Assembly: GCF_027922045.1 (NCBI RefSeq)
Contig: NZ_BSEX01000012.1
Span: 62,001 to 126,000 of the forward strand
DNA length: 64,000 nucleotides
Origin: Microbacterium terregens
Lineage (GTDB): Bacteria; Pseudomonadota; Alphaproteobacteria; Sphingomonadales; Sphingomonadaceae
Direction: 5' to 3'
Each line of letters opens with the position of its first letter. Positions within the stretch are counted from its first letter, which is position 1. Below the pieces are notes generated by a model. It saw nothing but the letters and a program-made list of their open reading frames with translations, did no database searches and was not told where the DNA came from. A program made the translations under genes and the position numbers. Below are positions 1 to 9,233 of the stretch, in pieces.

Positions 1-1
1 A

Positions 2-163
2 GCGGGTGAGGATTTCGATGCGCCCACCTGGCTATCCCGCTGGCTGCGCGAGCCGCTGCCTGCGCTCAAAGGCGCCAAGCCGATCGATTTTCTGGATACG
101 ATGGAGGGCCAAGCTCTCGTGTCGCGTGCGCTCGCTCAGATCCAGAGCGGAGCCTATGCGTGA
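2..163 (+). CDS. Xre/MbcA/ParS-type antitoxin, C-terminal end (partial)
   Basis: The frame is open from the window edge to a TGA and encodes the last 53 residues of a protein ending ..PLPALKGAKPIDFLDT then EGQALVSRALAQIQSGAYA. This matches the C-terminal toxin-binding domain of Xre-family antitoxins paired with RES toxins: a conserved Trp-Leu region, a PL.AL.G..P.D.L.T motif and a terminal I..G.YA. The stop overlaps the GTG start of the next gene by 4 bp, the usual coupling in RES-Xre pairs. The DNA-binding half lies outside the window. The antitoxin would neutralise the toxin and repress the operon. Confidence 0.82.
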   Translation, partial: AGEDFDAPTWLSRWLREPLPALKGAKPIDFLDTMEGQALVSRALAQIQSGAYA

Positions 164-645
164 GCCAGCGGCTGTTTCGGATTGCCACGGATACCAAGAC
201 CTACACGGCCGACGACATGACGGGCACGGGCGCCAAGCTTACCGGCGGCCGCTGGAATGATGTGGGGGTCGCTGTCGTCTATTCCTCCCCCACGCGTGCC
301 CTCGCCTGCCTCGAAACTCTCGTCCATCTGAATGCTGGCGGTTTGCCGCTCAATCGGTATCTTGTCGAAATCGAGCTTCCGGACGATCTATGGGCGGCCG
401 CAGAGAGCACGGCGGCTTCGTCGCTGCCCGTAGGCTGGGATGCGGAGCCGGCGGGCCTGGTGAGCACGACCTTCGGGACCGACTGGGCCAATAGTGGCCG
501 ATCTGCGCTTCTGATGGTTCCTTCGGTGGTCATCCCGGAAGAACTGAACGTCCTGATCAATCCGGGGCATCGCGATGCCGGAAGGATTGCGGCCCGAAAG
601 GTGCGCAAATGGATCTACGATCCGAGGATGGACAGAAGAGCTTGA
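160..645 (+). CDS. RES-domain toxin (NAD+-targeting)
   Basis: 161 aa, the usual length of RES toxins. The family's signature polar residues are visible: Arg31 in GGRWN, Tyr41, Glu52 in LETL and Ser122 in PSVVIP. Characterised RES toxins degrade or use NAD+ and arrest growth. The GTG start overlaps the antitoxin stop (GTGA), so the pair is a type II toxin-antitoxin operon with antitoxin first. No frame damage is seen, so the toxin may be functional and help retain the region. Confidence 0.88.
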   Translation: MSQRLFRIATDTKTYTADDMTGTGAKLTGGRWNDVGVAVVYSSPTRALACLETLVHLNAGGLPLNRYLVEIELPDDLWAAAESTAASSLPVGWDAEPAGLVSTTFGTDWANSGRSALLMVPSVVIPEELNVLINPGHRDAGRIAARKVRKWIYDPRMDRRA

Positions 646-672
646 GTTCGAGGGCCCCAAACGTCCCCGCGA

Positions 673-1485
673 ATGACGCTCGCGTTTCCGCGAACACTCC
701 AGCTTGAGATGATCAAGCAACGCTTCATAGAATTGCAGGTCGCCAAGTGCCGCGCGGGAAAACGCACGACGCCCTTCCTGCGCCGGCTCGTCGCCGGGAC
801 CGTCGACGAAGTTGCCCGGATCCACTACGCCGAGGCCTACCCTACCAAGTGCGTGCAATCCAGTATCGCGGTCCAGCGGCTGCTCGGCCGCCTGGGGATC
901 GCGTCCCGGGTGTGGCTGGGAGCATTCTGCGCCGCGGAGGTCTTCGAAAACCCAAACGTTGCGGGATGGGGCGGCTTCTGGGGTGACGACCGTCATGCCT
1001 GGACGACGACGGAGTTCTACGAGCTCGTGGACCTCCCGGTTGGCGAAATGACCAAGCACCCCCGCTCCGCCCGATCGGATGGCATTCCGATGCCGCCGCT
1101 TTGGTGGGACGACATCTCTCAGTGGCCGCCGGTACTGCGCTACTTGCCCGATCGCGCCGTGGAGCCGGCTTTCCTGGATCCTGCCGACATGGAGGATCTC
1201 GCTCGTTTTCTGCAGCGCGTCGATCAATCGTTCGACGAGAGGCTTGCGAGCGGAAGTGTCGAAGCTGTGCGGTTCGGTCCCATGCTTCACGGCGCGGACT
1301 CGATGAACGAGCTTCACCATACCGGTCATCCGTGGCTCGAACGCGCGAGCTTGTTCCTCGACCGCGGAGCAGTTCTTCCACCCTGGATCCAGGAGCGAGA
1401 GCAGGAGCTGATCGCCGCGCATCGAGCGGGGCAGCGGGCGCCGACAAGGCTGAGCCACGTAACGGGCGAAGTAAGAAACGGCTGA
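673..1485 (+). CDS. Transglutaminase-like hypothetical protein
   Basis: 270 aa, no signal peptide or membrane segment. Residues 57-120 carry the order expected of a transglutaminase/arylamine-acetyltransferase-like Cys-His-Asp triad: Cys60 in PTKCVQSS at a helix start, then a RVWLGAF strand, His109 in DRHAWT and Asp120 in LVDLP. That suggests a papain-like fold enzyme, but the substrate cannot be told. It follows the RES toxin by 27 bp in the same direction. A second ATG at 709 is possible because no convincing ribosome site precedes 673. Confidence 0.6.
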   Translation: MTLAFPRTLQLEMIKQRFIELQVAKCRAGKRTTPFLRRLVAGTVDEVARIHYAEAYPTKCVQSSIAVQRLLGRLGIASRVWLGAFCAAEVFENPNVAGWGGFWGDDRHAWTTTEFYELVDLPVGEMTKHPRSARSDGIPMPPLWWDDISQWPPVLRYLPDRAVEPAFLDPADMEDLARFLQRVDQSFDERLASGSVEAVRFGPMLHGADSMNELHHTGHPWLERASLFLDRGAVLPPWIQEREQELIAAHRAGQRAPTRLSHVTGEVRNG

Positions 1486-1526
1486 TCCGGCCCCGGGCTT
1501 AGGCTTCTCGCACTCTCCTCCCCCGA

Positions 1527-1540
1527 CTGATCTAGCGCAG
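1527..1540. promoter_or_regulatory. CTGA-N6-TCAG-type box, one mismatch (manC)
   Basis: CTGATCTAGCGCAG. The right half is GCAG rather than TCAG; the core hexamer TCTAGC equals that of the box at 39654. It lies 152 bp before the manC start. A weak -10 candidate TCTGAT begins 20 bp downstream. Confidence 0.5.
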
Positions 1541-1692
1541 GGCGAGGCAACCACTCCGATTCTGATCGTAACGTCGCCTTGGCAGCGGATGCGGCCATCT
1601 CGATCGCCCGCCGCCGAAAGAATTCGGACCGGTGTCCCTCTTGGGAAAGCGCTGCTTTCCCCAGGGACTTAGCGAAAGAGGGGCGAGATCCC

Positions 1693-2768
1693 ATGCAGTT
1701 GATCCCTGTCATCCTGTCCGGTGGCTCTGGGACAAGGCTGTGGCCACTTTCGACCGAACAGACGCCTAAGCAGTTTCTGCCCTTGGCCGGCGAAAAGAGC
1801 CTTCTGCAACAAACCGTCCTTCGGGCCAGGAGCATGAGAGGCGCATTATCGCCGAGTTGAGTGCGGTGGGCTGCGCTCCCTCGCGACTGCTCCTCGAGCC
1901 CATTGGGCGCAACACCGCCCCCGCCCTTGCGATGGCTGCGCTCGAGAGCGTGGAGGAGGACAGCCTGCTGCTGGTCATGCCAAGCGATCATGTGATCAGG
2001 AACGCTGAAGCGTTCGGCAAGGCCGTTCATCGTGCGCTTTCATTAGCCGAAGACGGCTGGTTAGTGACGTTCGGTATCACGCCCGACCGCCCGGCAACCG
2101 GCTACGGCTACATCCACATGGGAGACTCGCTCTCCGGCCCGATATGCCGGGTGAACCGGTTCGTCGAAAAGCCCGAAGCCGCCCGCGCCGAGCGCATGCT
2201 CGCCGAAGGCAGTTATTTGTGGAACGCTGGAATATTTCTCCTGCGCTCCGACCGCCTCCTCGAGGAGCTCTCGATCCAAGCCCCCACGCTCTTGGGCTCG
2301 GTCCGCAAGGCGCTGTCCACTGGCCATCGCGAGGCAGGTCGGGTGATCCCCGATCGTGCGACCTTTGCCGCCATCGAAGCGCAATCGATCGATTACCTGG
2401 TCATGGAGCGCGCATCGCGCATGGCGGTCGTGCCTGTCGATGTGGGCTGGTCCGACATCGGGAGCTGGGACGCGCTCCACGAGGTCGAAACTCGGGACGA
2501 TAGCGACAATGCCTTCCACGGCGATGTGCTCGCCCTCGACAGCCAGGGCTGCCTGATCCGGAGCGATGGCCCCCGCGTCGCGGCCTTGGGCATATCGGAT
2601 CTTGTCATCGTTGCGACGGAGGACGTGGTCCTGGTGATACCCCGCGAGCGTGCTCAGGAAATGCGCCGGCTAGTACGCTTGGCAGCTGAGCTTCGAATCG
2701 ATCGACCTGGCCGAACTACTGGCGATGCTTTGCCCGCCAGCCGTTTCCCGCTCCTCGCTGATCCGTGA
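1693..2768 (+). pseudogene. manC: Mannose-1-phosphate guanylyltransferase, internal deletion and frameshift
   Basis: The enzyme makes GDP-mannose from mannose-1-phosphate and GTP. The first 45 residues hold the nucleotidyltransferase loop GGSGTRLWPLS and LAGEKSLLQQT. After about 1829 the reading continues in another frame at EHERRIIAEL, then ILLEP-like LLLEPIGRNTAPA, WNAGIF, FVEKP and VGWSDIGSW. Roughly 15-20 residues between these parts (the strand usually reading PLVV.N) are absent and the frame changes, so the gene yields either a 55-residue stub or a protein lacking the nucleotide loop. The C-terminal isomerase domain of bifunctional versions is also absent; a separate isomerase gene lies at 30.6 kb. 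A ribosome site GGGGCGAGA precedes the ATG at 1693. Confidence 0.8.
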
Positions 2769-3023
2769 TTTCGGGCAGGTGCGGGATCGAACGGATGCGT
2801 GATCGTCGGCAACGAGCATAAGCGCCGGATCTGGCTTCGACGCGCAATCGGTCGGTATCACCGCTCGGACCTGGCAAGAGCGAACTCTGGCCAAGCCACA
2901 ATCTCATCAAGTCGACCTCTTCCGAGAGTGGGCATCGGCTTGGGGCACCGCCTCAACGCGGCAGCCGAGGATCGAAGGCGGACAGGTGGGCTTAAGGGTT
3001 GGCCCCGGTCATAACCTTACGAC

Positions 3024-3263
3024 CTAATGCACAGTGGGCTTCAGCTCGACGCCAGCTTCAGCAATAACATACTCGTTCCCATCCCCGGCAAAGAACATCT
3101 CGACCCGCTCCTCCTCATCCTGTGGCGGAGGCTTGTCGGGGAATTGCTGCGTCCAGGCATCGTTGACGTAAGACAGGAGAAAGGACCAGGCAGTCGCGTG
3201 GCTGTGATGCGTCGACCAGAACACCTCGCCGAGATACTCAATCATGAGAACGACTACGGCCAT
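3024..3263 (-). CDS. Small hypothetical protein, 79 aa
   Basis: The start at 3263 is chosen because GGAGGT lies 6 bases upstream; an upstream in-frame ATG at 3317 has no such site. The protein starts MAVVVLMIEYLGEVFW and has an acidic middle (QDEEERVEMFF). I do not recognise a family. It follows the exported protein gene (3933-3334) on the same strand after 70 bp and may be co-transcribed with it. Confidence 0.55.
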   Translation of the reverse strand: MAVVVLMIEYLGEVFWSTHHSHATAWSFLLSYVNDAWTQQFPDKPPPQDEEERVEMFFAGDGNEYVIAEAGVELKPTVH

Positions 3264-3333
3264 TCGTCTACCTCCGCCGACGTGATCTGCGAGACCCGTT
3301 GCTTGGCCAGGTCGCAAGGAGAGGATCAGGCCA

Positions 3334-3933
3334 TCAAGGGCTTCCAGCCGGCTCGGAAGCTCGAATGCTCGACAGTATTTTCTGGACTTCGAAAGCGTCT
3401 CGCGGTGTCTCGGCGCCCGGTTGACAGAGGCGGATCAACAGGCGCCCCTCGACGACACGGTTCCCGATGCGCGAAACTGTGCCAAGGCCGAAATGGATAC
3501 CCGGCGAGGCGAGCACATTCCTGTAGAGCCGCCAGTAGCGCCGCCACTCCGCTGCGCTCCCACTCGTCGAGATCGTCATGTGACCGGATCGAAGCGGCAC
3601 GTACGATACATTGCGGTTCAGTTGTGCACGTTCGATGGCAAAGCAGTGTGCTCCGCGGCCGGCTGCGACCTGGGCGGCTTTCCGCAGCAGGCGGCTTCTC
3701 ACCGAGCGATCGCCCCAACGAGGAGGGGCGAGGATCGCGACTTCAAAGGCGGTTTGATCTCCGCTCACGACCTCGCGAACGTCGTAGACCGGGAGCCGAG
3801 CGTCGGTTGTCGCGGGCGCGGGCCTTGCCTGCCCGGCCGAGATGCCGGTCACGCTCGCTAGCGCGGCAAGCCACCAGAGCAACCCGACCGGCCATACCTG
3901 CCCTCGCTGCATATCAGGCCGGTTCCGCTGCAC
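3334..3933 (-). CDS. Exported hypothetical protein
   Basis: 199 aa with an N-terminal signal peptide: a basic start, hydrophobic GLLWWLAALASVTGI and a likely cut near SAGQA. Met8 could be the true start. The mature part has two cysteines (AAGRGAHCFAIE, LLIRLCQPG), which could form a disulfide in the periplasm. No family recognised. It lies downstream of grpE on the same strand with a 51-bp gap, so it may belong to the dnaK-grpE transcript. Confidence 0.6.
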   Translation of the reverse strand: MQRNRPDMQRGQVWPVGLLWWLAALASVTGISAGQARPAPATTDARLPVYDVREVVSGDQTAFEVAILAPPRWGDRSVRSRLLRKAAQVAAGRGAHCFAIERAQLNRNVSYVPLRSGHMTISTSGSAAEWRRYWRLYRNVLASPGIHFGLGTVSRIGNRVVEGRLLIRLCQPGAETPRDAFEVQKILSSIRASEPAGSP

Positions 3934-3984
3934 CGGAAGAATGAGGGGCGATGGCGTCCCGATGCATCGGATCCGCCCTCCCGC

Positions 3985-4524
3985 TCAGCCTGCTGAAGAT
4001 ATCACGACGCGTGCGGGGCGGATGAGCCGGCTTCCGACTTTGTATCCCCGCTGCAGGGTCTCAAGCACCAGCCCCTCAGCGGTCTCGGGCTCGGATCGCG
4101 AGGCGATCGCATCATGTCTGTTCGGGTCGAACGCCTCCCCCTTCTGTGGAGAGATCCGTTCCACCCCGGCCTTTGCCAAACCATCCACGAACGCCCTGCT
4201 CGTCGCCCTGAGCCCGTCGAGAAGGGAATCGAGGCTTGGTTGCGCCCCCTCCGTTCGAGATGCCGCCTCGATCGCCAGATCAAGGCTATCGAGCGCTGGA
4301 ACGATCATCTCGGCTAGATCCGAGATGCCGGTTTCTCGACCCTCGGCGCGTGCGCGATCGGCCCGCTTTCTGGCGTTTTCGGCATCAGCCAGTGCGCGTA
4401 GGAGCCGCTCCTGCAGTTCCTCGACCTCCGATGCAGGAACTGCGCGGTCCGGCCCGGCGTCCTCGCCGCTCGCGCCTTGGGAAGGCGCCGCCTCCCTTTC
4501 ATCAGCAGTGTCGTCTTGGTTCAT
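3985..4524 (-). CDS. grpE: Nucleotide exchange factor GrpE
   Basis: 179 aa. An acidic N-terminus leads into a heptad-rich coiled coil (about residues 33-65, EVEELQERLLRALADAENARKRADRAR) and the C-terminal beta domain with F.DGL.KAGVERI.P..GE.FDPN.H.A and VL..L..GY..G.RLIRPA.V. GrpE releases ADP from DnaK in the cytoplasm. It follows dnaK on the same strand. The 75-bp gap between them holds an 11-G tract. This gene order (dnaK then grpE, cbpA elsewhere) and its accessory setting suggest a second chaperone set besides the housekeeping genes. Confidence 0.93.
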   Translation of the reverse strand: MNQDDTADEREAAPSQGASGEDAGPDRAVPASEVEELQERLLRALADAENARKRADRARAEGRETGISDLAEMIVPALDSLDLAIEAASRTEGAQPSLDSLLDGLRATSRAFVDGLAKAGVERISPQKGEAFDPNRHDAIASRSEPETAEGLVLETLQRGYKVGSRLIRPARVVISSAG

Positions 4525-4546
4525 CTTGCCCAGCCTTCATGCTTCC

Positions 4547-4557
4547 GGGGGGGGGGG
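4547..4557. repeat. G11 homopolymer between dnaK and grpE
   Basis: Eleven consecutive G on the + strand (C on the coding strand), 22 bp before the grpE start. It is the same length as the tract at 14800. Such tracts slip readily in replication and in sequencing. Confidence 0.9.
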
Positions 4558-4599
4558 CAGGCGCCCCTCTGACCAATGGGGGCCAGCGCGCAGCGGCCC

Positions 4600-6474
4600 T
4601 CACTTCTTCGTGTCGTCCGCCTCCTCGAACTCGGCGTCCACGATTCCATCGTCCGCAGCGGATGCGCTCCCGCTCTCAGCACGCTGAGCACTGACGACCT
4701 GCTGGGTGGCGGCCTGCAGGTCCTCACTTCTCTTGCGGATCTCGTCGATCTGCTCACCCTCCATGGCCGTCTTCAGCTTCGAGACGGCTTGTTCCACCGC
4801 CTCCCGATCGGCGGCGGCTACCCGGTCACCGGCATCCGACAGGGTTTTCTCGGATAGGAAAATCAGCGCATCGGACTGGTTCCGCGTCTCCGCCAGCTCG
4901 CGGCGCTTCCTGTCCTCGCTGGCGTGCTCCTCGGCGTCTCTGACCGCGCGCTTGATGTCCTCGTCGCTCAGGCCGCCCGACGACTGAATGGTGATCTTCT
5001 GTTCGCGCCCGGTGCCCTTGTCTGTGGCAGAGACGTTCACGATACCATTCGCGTCGATGTCGAATGTCACCTCGATCTGCGGCTCGCCACGCGGCGCCGG
5101 CGCGATGTTCTCGAGGTTAAACTGGCCGAGCAGCTTGTTGTCCTCGGCCATCTCCCGCTCTCCCTGGAAGACGCGGATGGTCACGGCGGGCTGGTTGTCC
5201 TCCGCTGTCGAGAAGGTCTGGCTCTTCTTGGTGGGGATGGTCGTGTTGCGATCGATCAGCTTGGTCATCACGCCGCCAAGCGTCTCGATGCCTAACGACA
5301 GCGGCGTGACGTCGAGCAAAAGCACGTCCTCGACTTGCCCCTTCAGCACGCCCGCCTGGATCGCTGCGCCCAGCGCCACGACCTCGTCAGGATTGACGCC
5401 TTGGTGTGGCTCCCGTCCGAAGATGGACTTCACCGCCTCGACGACCTTCGGCATGCGCGTCATGCCGCCGACCAGCACGACTTCGTCGAGCTGATCGGCC
5501 TTCAGGCCGGCATCCTCGAGTGCAGCCTTGCAGGGGCCGACAGTCCGGGAGATGAGATCATCGACCAGCGCTTCGAGCTTCGCGCGGGTGAGACGGATGT
5601 CGAGATGCTTCGGGCCGGATTGGTCGGCGGTGATGAACGGCAGGTTCACGCTCGTCTGCGATGCCGAGCTGAGTTCGATCTTCGCCTTCTCAGCGGCTTC
5701 CTTCAGTCGCTGCAGGGCAAGCCGGTCCTGACGCAGGTCGATCCCCTGCTCCTTCTTGAACTCATCGGCGAGGAAGTCGATTATCCTCTTGTCGAAGTCC
5801 TCGCCGCCGAGGAACGTGTCTCCGTTCGTCGACTTGACCTCGAAAACACCGTCGCCGAGCTCCAGAACGGAGACGTCGAAGGTGCCGCCGCCGAGATCAT
5901 AGACGGCGATCGTGCCGGTCTTCTTCTTCTCGAGGCCGTAGGCCAGCGCCGCAGCAGTCGGCTCGTTGATGATGCGCAGAACCTCGAGACCGGCAATGGT
6001 GCCTGCATCCTTGGTCGCCTGGCGCTGCGCATCGTTGAAATAGGCGGGCACCGTGATGACGGCCTCGGTGACCGGCTCACCCAGGTATTTTTCGGCCGTC
6101 TCCTTCATCTTGCGCAGGATGTGGGCGGAAATCTCGCTAGGGCTGGACTTCTTGCCGTTCACTTCGACCCATGCGTCACCGTTAGCGCCGGGGACGATCT
6201 TGTAGGGCACCATGCCCTTGTCCTTCTGGACGACGGGATCGTCGTATCTGCGGCCGATCAAACGCTTGATCGCGAACAGCGTCTGCTCCGGATTGGTGAT
6301 GGCCTGGCGCTTCGCCGCGGCCCCGACCAGCACCTCTCCGTCAGGGCGAAAGGCCACCATCGAGGGGGTTGTCCGCGCCCCCTCGGCATTTTCGATAACC
6401 TTGGGCTCCTTGCCCTCCATCACGGCGACGCAGGAATTGGTGGTGCCGAGATCGATGCCGATTGCTTTCGCCAT
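4600..6474 (-). CDS. dnaK: Molecular chaperone DnaK (Hsp70)
   Basis: 624 aa from [18 protein letters not shown]; the upstream in-frame ATG at 6486 is less likely. All Hsp70 signatures are present: [42 protein letters not shown], the linker [18 protein letters not shown] and a substrate-binding domain. It ends [10 protein letters not shown], the acidic tail that helps hold unfolded clients. It is an ATP-dependent cytosolic folding chaperone working with the J protein at 8.1-9.1 kb and GrpE. A perfect CTGA-N6-TCAG box sits 58-71 bp upstream of the start, so it probably belongs to the island regulon as well as to any heat-shock control. The frame is intact. Confidence 0.97.
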   Translation of the reverse strand: MAKAIGIDLGTTNSCVAVMEGKEPKVIENAEGARTTPSMVAFRPDGEVLVGAAAKRQAITNPEQTLFAIKRLIGRRYDDPVVQKDKGMVPYKIVPGANGDAWVEVNGKKSSPSEISAHILRKMKETAEKYLGEPVTEAVITVPAYFNDAQRQATKDAGTIAGLEVLRIINEPTAAALAYGLEKKKTGTIAVYDLGGGTFDVSVLELGDGVFEVKSTNGDTFLGGEDFDKRIIDFLADEFKKEQGIDLRQDRLALQRLKEAAEKAKIELSSASQTSVNLPFITADQSGPKHLDIRLTRAKLEALVDDLISRTVGPCKAALEDAGLKADQLDEVVLVGGMTRMPKVVEAVKSIFGREPHQGVNPDEVVALGAAIQAGVLKGQVEDVLLLDVTPLSLGIETLGGVMTKLIDRNTTIPTKKSQTFSTAEDNQPAVTIRVFQGEREMAEDNKLLGQFNLENIAPAPRGEPQIEVTFDIDANGIVNVSATDKGTGREQKITIQSSGGLSDEDIKRAVRDAEEHASEDRKRRELAETRNQSDALIFLSEKTLSDAGDRVAAADREAVEQAVSKLKTAMEGEQIDEIRKRSEDLQAATQQVVSAQRAESGSASAADDGIVDAEFEEADDTKK

Positions 6475-6531
6475 GCCAGCCTCCATGAGAAAATCGAACG
6501 CCGACGATGGAGAGTATCGGGCCGGTGAGTC

Positions 6532-6545
6532 CTGACCTGGATCAG
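6532..6545. promoter_or_regulatory. CTGA-N6-TCAG box upstream of dnaK
   Basis: CTGACCTGGATCAG, exact. Its centre is about 64 bp upstream of the dnaK ATG. Only a weak -10 (CATCGT) lies at class II spacing. Confidence 0.75.
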
Positions 6546-6708
6546 TCGTGCTACCAGCAGTGCGGCCTGCCCTCGACAGAGCGGTGTACCAATTGCGATC
6601 GGAGGCGAGCTTACCCGGGCAATCGAACGGGCTGAACGACGTTCAAACCCCCGCCCCGACCTTGGTGTCGAAAAGCCAGGGGGTCACGGCAGGAACGCTT
6701 AGGCTCCC

Positions 6709-7561
6709 CTATTCTCCAATCTGTCGAACTTCAGCGGAGTATGGGATCGCCATCCAGAAATAGCCGGTGCCGCTCCGAACGACATGCCCCAGCCCAGGGA
6801 AGGAGATGTGGGGCGCGGCAACCAGCTCATGCGTCCTGGCGAGCTCCGCAAGCGCGGACGCTCTCGTCTTCGCCGCCAAAGCCTCGTCGGCATCGTAGTC
6901 GACCGTAATGTCGGGCCTGGGTAGCTGTACCTCGGCTGCATGGATGATGTCGCCGATTACCCGCATCCGATGTCCCCGGCTCTCGATCTCGTAGAAGCTG
7001 TGGCCGGGCGTGTGGCCCGGAGCGGCGATGACACGGATCCCTGGCAATAGCGTCGATGGCGCGGTGAAGGTGCGGATGCGACCCGCCGCGCGATAGGGTG
7101 CAAGTGCCGCCCGGCCCTCCTCGAACATCTTCTGGTGGCTGGGTTTAGCGCGTGCTCTGGCCTCATCGCTCAGCCAGTAATCAAGCTCCCGCTTCGCCAG
7201 AATTAGCGTTGCCGGAAGACGACCGCAGCAGTCACCGAAGAGGCGCCCCGCCCCTGCCTCGATCAGGATGCGACGCTCACCGGTGTCAATCAGGAAGCTG
7301 TCGATCGACGTCTCTCGATCAAGCGACTCGCCCGCTTTGCGGAAGGCGTCCGCCAGACTTTCCCTGGAGGCGCCATGGAGCACGTCTCCGAACGGAACCG
7401 GTGTGGTACCGTCGGTAAGGACGGTGATCTTATAGTCACCGAGCGCTACTCGATAGTAACCGGGCGCCTGCACCGCCGGGGGACTTTATTGCGGTTGCAG
7501 CCGCCTGCTGTGCCGAGGCTTGTACGGGTGCGAGCGCCGCGAAAAGAACGGCACCAATCAA
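6709..7561 (-). pseudogene. Metallo-beta-lactamase-fold hydrolase, metal site deleted and leader out of frame
   Basis: The main open frame (7473-6709) covers LTDGTTPVPF, SIDSFLIDTG, IEAGAGRLFG, then jumps to AKRELDYWL, APGHTPGHSFYEI, VIGDIIHAAEVQ and HISFPGLGH. The expected stretch of about 35 residues holding HxHxDH is missing at about 7200, with the frame kept. Upstream, a signal peptide (LIGAVLFAALAPVQASAQ) lies in another frame; removing one base from the C5 run near 7480 (coding strand) would join it to the mature part. The product would lack both secretion and the first metal ligands. It is divergent from the HxlR gene, a common arrangement in which the regulator controls the enzyme. 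Confidence 0.72.
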
Positions 7562-7691
7562 TATACCGACTTCACCTCAACCTTCTTTCTGATCTTGCTG
7601 CGCCGAGCCATGATTCCCCGGCCCGGCGCCTTGCGCGGCCTGAGATGCAGCTCTAACTACCCGATAGGAAGTACACACCCATGGGTAAGTA

Positions 7692-8075
7692 ATGGAGAAA
7701 GTTGATCCGTTTCGAGACCTGCAATGTGACGTCTTCCTGGCCGACTGTCCGGCGAGGAAGGTACTGGGCATCCTTGCGGAGAAGTGGACGCTGCTCGTCA
7801 TCCACGCGCTCAGCGAGCGCACGTACCGCACGGCCGAGTTGCGCCGACGTATTGGCGGCGTCTCAGAAAAGATGCTGATCCAGGCCCTTCGACGGCTTGA
7901 GGCCCATGGCCTGGTAGCGCGCCGGAGCTATCCGGAAGTCCCGCCGCGCGTGGAATATTCGCTCACACCGCTGGGCTTCTCGCTCAGCAGTGTCGTGCGT
8001 GAGCTTGATCGCTGGGTTGAGGCCCACGCTATGGAGATCGCGGACTGGACCGCGCCGCCGCCGTCAACTGACTGA
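7692..8075 (+). CDS. HxlR-family winged-helix transcriptional regulator
   Basis: 127 aa. Has the HxlR pattern: N-terminal Cys12 and Cys19, CPARKVLGILAEKWTLLVIHAL, then FxxLRRRIGGVSEKMLIQALRRLEAHGLVARRSYPEVPPRVEYSLTPLG spanning helix-turn-helix and wing. Family members sense thiol-reactive or aromatic compounds through the conserved Cys. It is divergently transcribed from the disabled MBL-fold gene 131 bp away, the probable target. Confidence 0.9.
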   Translation: MEKVDPFRDLQCDVFLADCPARKVLGILAEKWTLLVIHALSERTYRTAELRRRIGGVSEKMLIQALRRLEAHGLVARRSYPEVPPRVEYSLTPLGFSLSSVVRELDRWVEAHAMEIADWTAPPPSTD

Positions 8076-8134
8076 CCCTTCCGCGCCACCGCTTCAGGGT
8101 CGCCACTCGCAGGAGCTCCCGGCACCGCGAGCCC

Positions 8135-9079
8135 TTACACTCCCATCGAAGCGCGCGGGTTCTCGTCGTGGTGCTTTGCCCAGGTGCGTGCGAGCTCCTC
8201 GAGCTCGGCGTCGCCGGACGGCAAGTGGACCATCAGGCGTACCAGCTGGTTGCCACGGCTGCCGTCCGCGCGATGAAAGCCCTTGCCCTTGATCCGTAGC
8301 GTGCGCCCCGAACTCGAGCCTTTGGGGACGGTCAGCAGCACTGGGCCATCAACGGTCGGTACCCGCACCTTGGCGCCGAGCACGGCTTCATCCCAGCGCA
8401 CCGGCAACTCCACTCGCACATCGTCTCCTTCCCTTGTGAAGAAGCGGTGTGGCTCGATCTCGAGTATCACGATTGCATCACCGGCTCCGCCGGGGCCCTC
8501 CTCCCCCTGACCGCGCAGGCGCACCTGAGTCCCGGACTCAAAGCCGGCGGGCAGCTTCAGGTCGACTGCCTTTCCCCTTCCGAGCTCGATGTGCTGCGGA
8601 CGCAGCGCCGCTGCATCTTCGAAGCTAATGTTCAGGCGGTAGGCGACGTCCGCTCCCCGGGGACGGTAAGACCGTCGACGGCCGCCTCCAGCGGCCTCTG
8701 CTCGGCCAAACATGTCGCCGAAGATGCTGGCGAAATCGGCTTCGTCCCCGGTGAACTCGAAGGTCGTCGTGCCTCCATCGGCCCCGGCGCGGAAGCCGCC
8801 GCGGCGCGCAAAAGGACCGGCGCCGTTGAAATCGGAGAAGCCGTAGGGCGCCTTCGGATTGCCATCCTCATCGATCTCGCCGCGATCGTAGCGCGCGCGC
8901 TTCTCCTTGTCGGTGAGCAGGTCATAGGCGGCCGTAATCGCGGAGAAGCGCTCCGCCGCTCCCGGCTTATCCGCGTTGCGGTCCGGATGATATTCCTTGG
9001 CGAGCTTTCGATAAGCCTTCTTGATCGCCGCCTCGTCCGCATCGCGCGGCACGTTCAAGGTCTGGTACGGATCGGCCAT
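8135..9079 (-). CDS. cbpA: CbpA-type DnaJ co-chaperone (no zinc finger)
   Basis: 314 aa. N-terminal J domain (residues 4-69) with the HPD motif in EYHPDRN, a Gly/Phe-rich linker (about 75-140), then the two-part DnaJ C-terminal client-binding domain (about 145-300). The four CxxCxGxG zinc repeats of DnaJ proper are absent, so this is a type II/CbpA-like J protein. It would deliver clients to DnaK and stimulate its ATPase. The dnaK-grpE genes on the same strand lie 1.7 kb downstream, past two unrelated genes. Confidence 0.9.
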   Translation of the reverse strand: MADPYQTLNVPRDADEAAIKKAYRKLAKEYHPDRNADKPGAAERFSAITAAYDLLTDKEKRARYDRGEIDEDGNPKAPYGFSDFNGAGPFARRGGFRAGADGGTTTFEFTGDEADFASIFGDMFGRAEAAGGGRRRSYRPRGADVAYRLNISFEDAAALRPQHIELGRGKAVDLKLPAGFESGTQVRLRGQGEEGPGGAGDAIVILEIEPHRFFTREGDDVRVELPVRWDEAVLGAKVRVPTVDGPVLLTVPKGSSSGRTLRIKGKGFHRADGSRGNQLVRLMVHLPSGDAELEELARTWAKHHDENPRASMGV

Positions 9080-9233
9080 TTCTGTTCAGTCCCTGTGTCG
9101 GTCCCTCATCGTCTGCCGTTGCGTATGGTCGAAGATGAGATGACCAATCTTGTTGTCATAAACACCGCGCCTGGTTCTCGATCCGAAGCTTGCGCCATCG
9201 GCATGCAACTTCGCGGCGGGTCCCATGGCGAGA

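Noticed and set aside
388..1554. 388-codon open frame on the - strand
   Set aside because: It is opposite the RES toxin and the transglutaminase-like gene, both of which have clear domain residues.
5335..6528. Long open frame on the + strand opposite dnaK
   Set aside because: It is the antisense shadow of a highly biased gene, without ribosome site or domain pattern.
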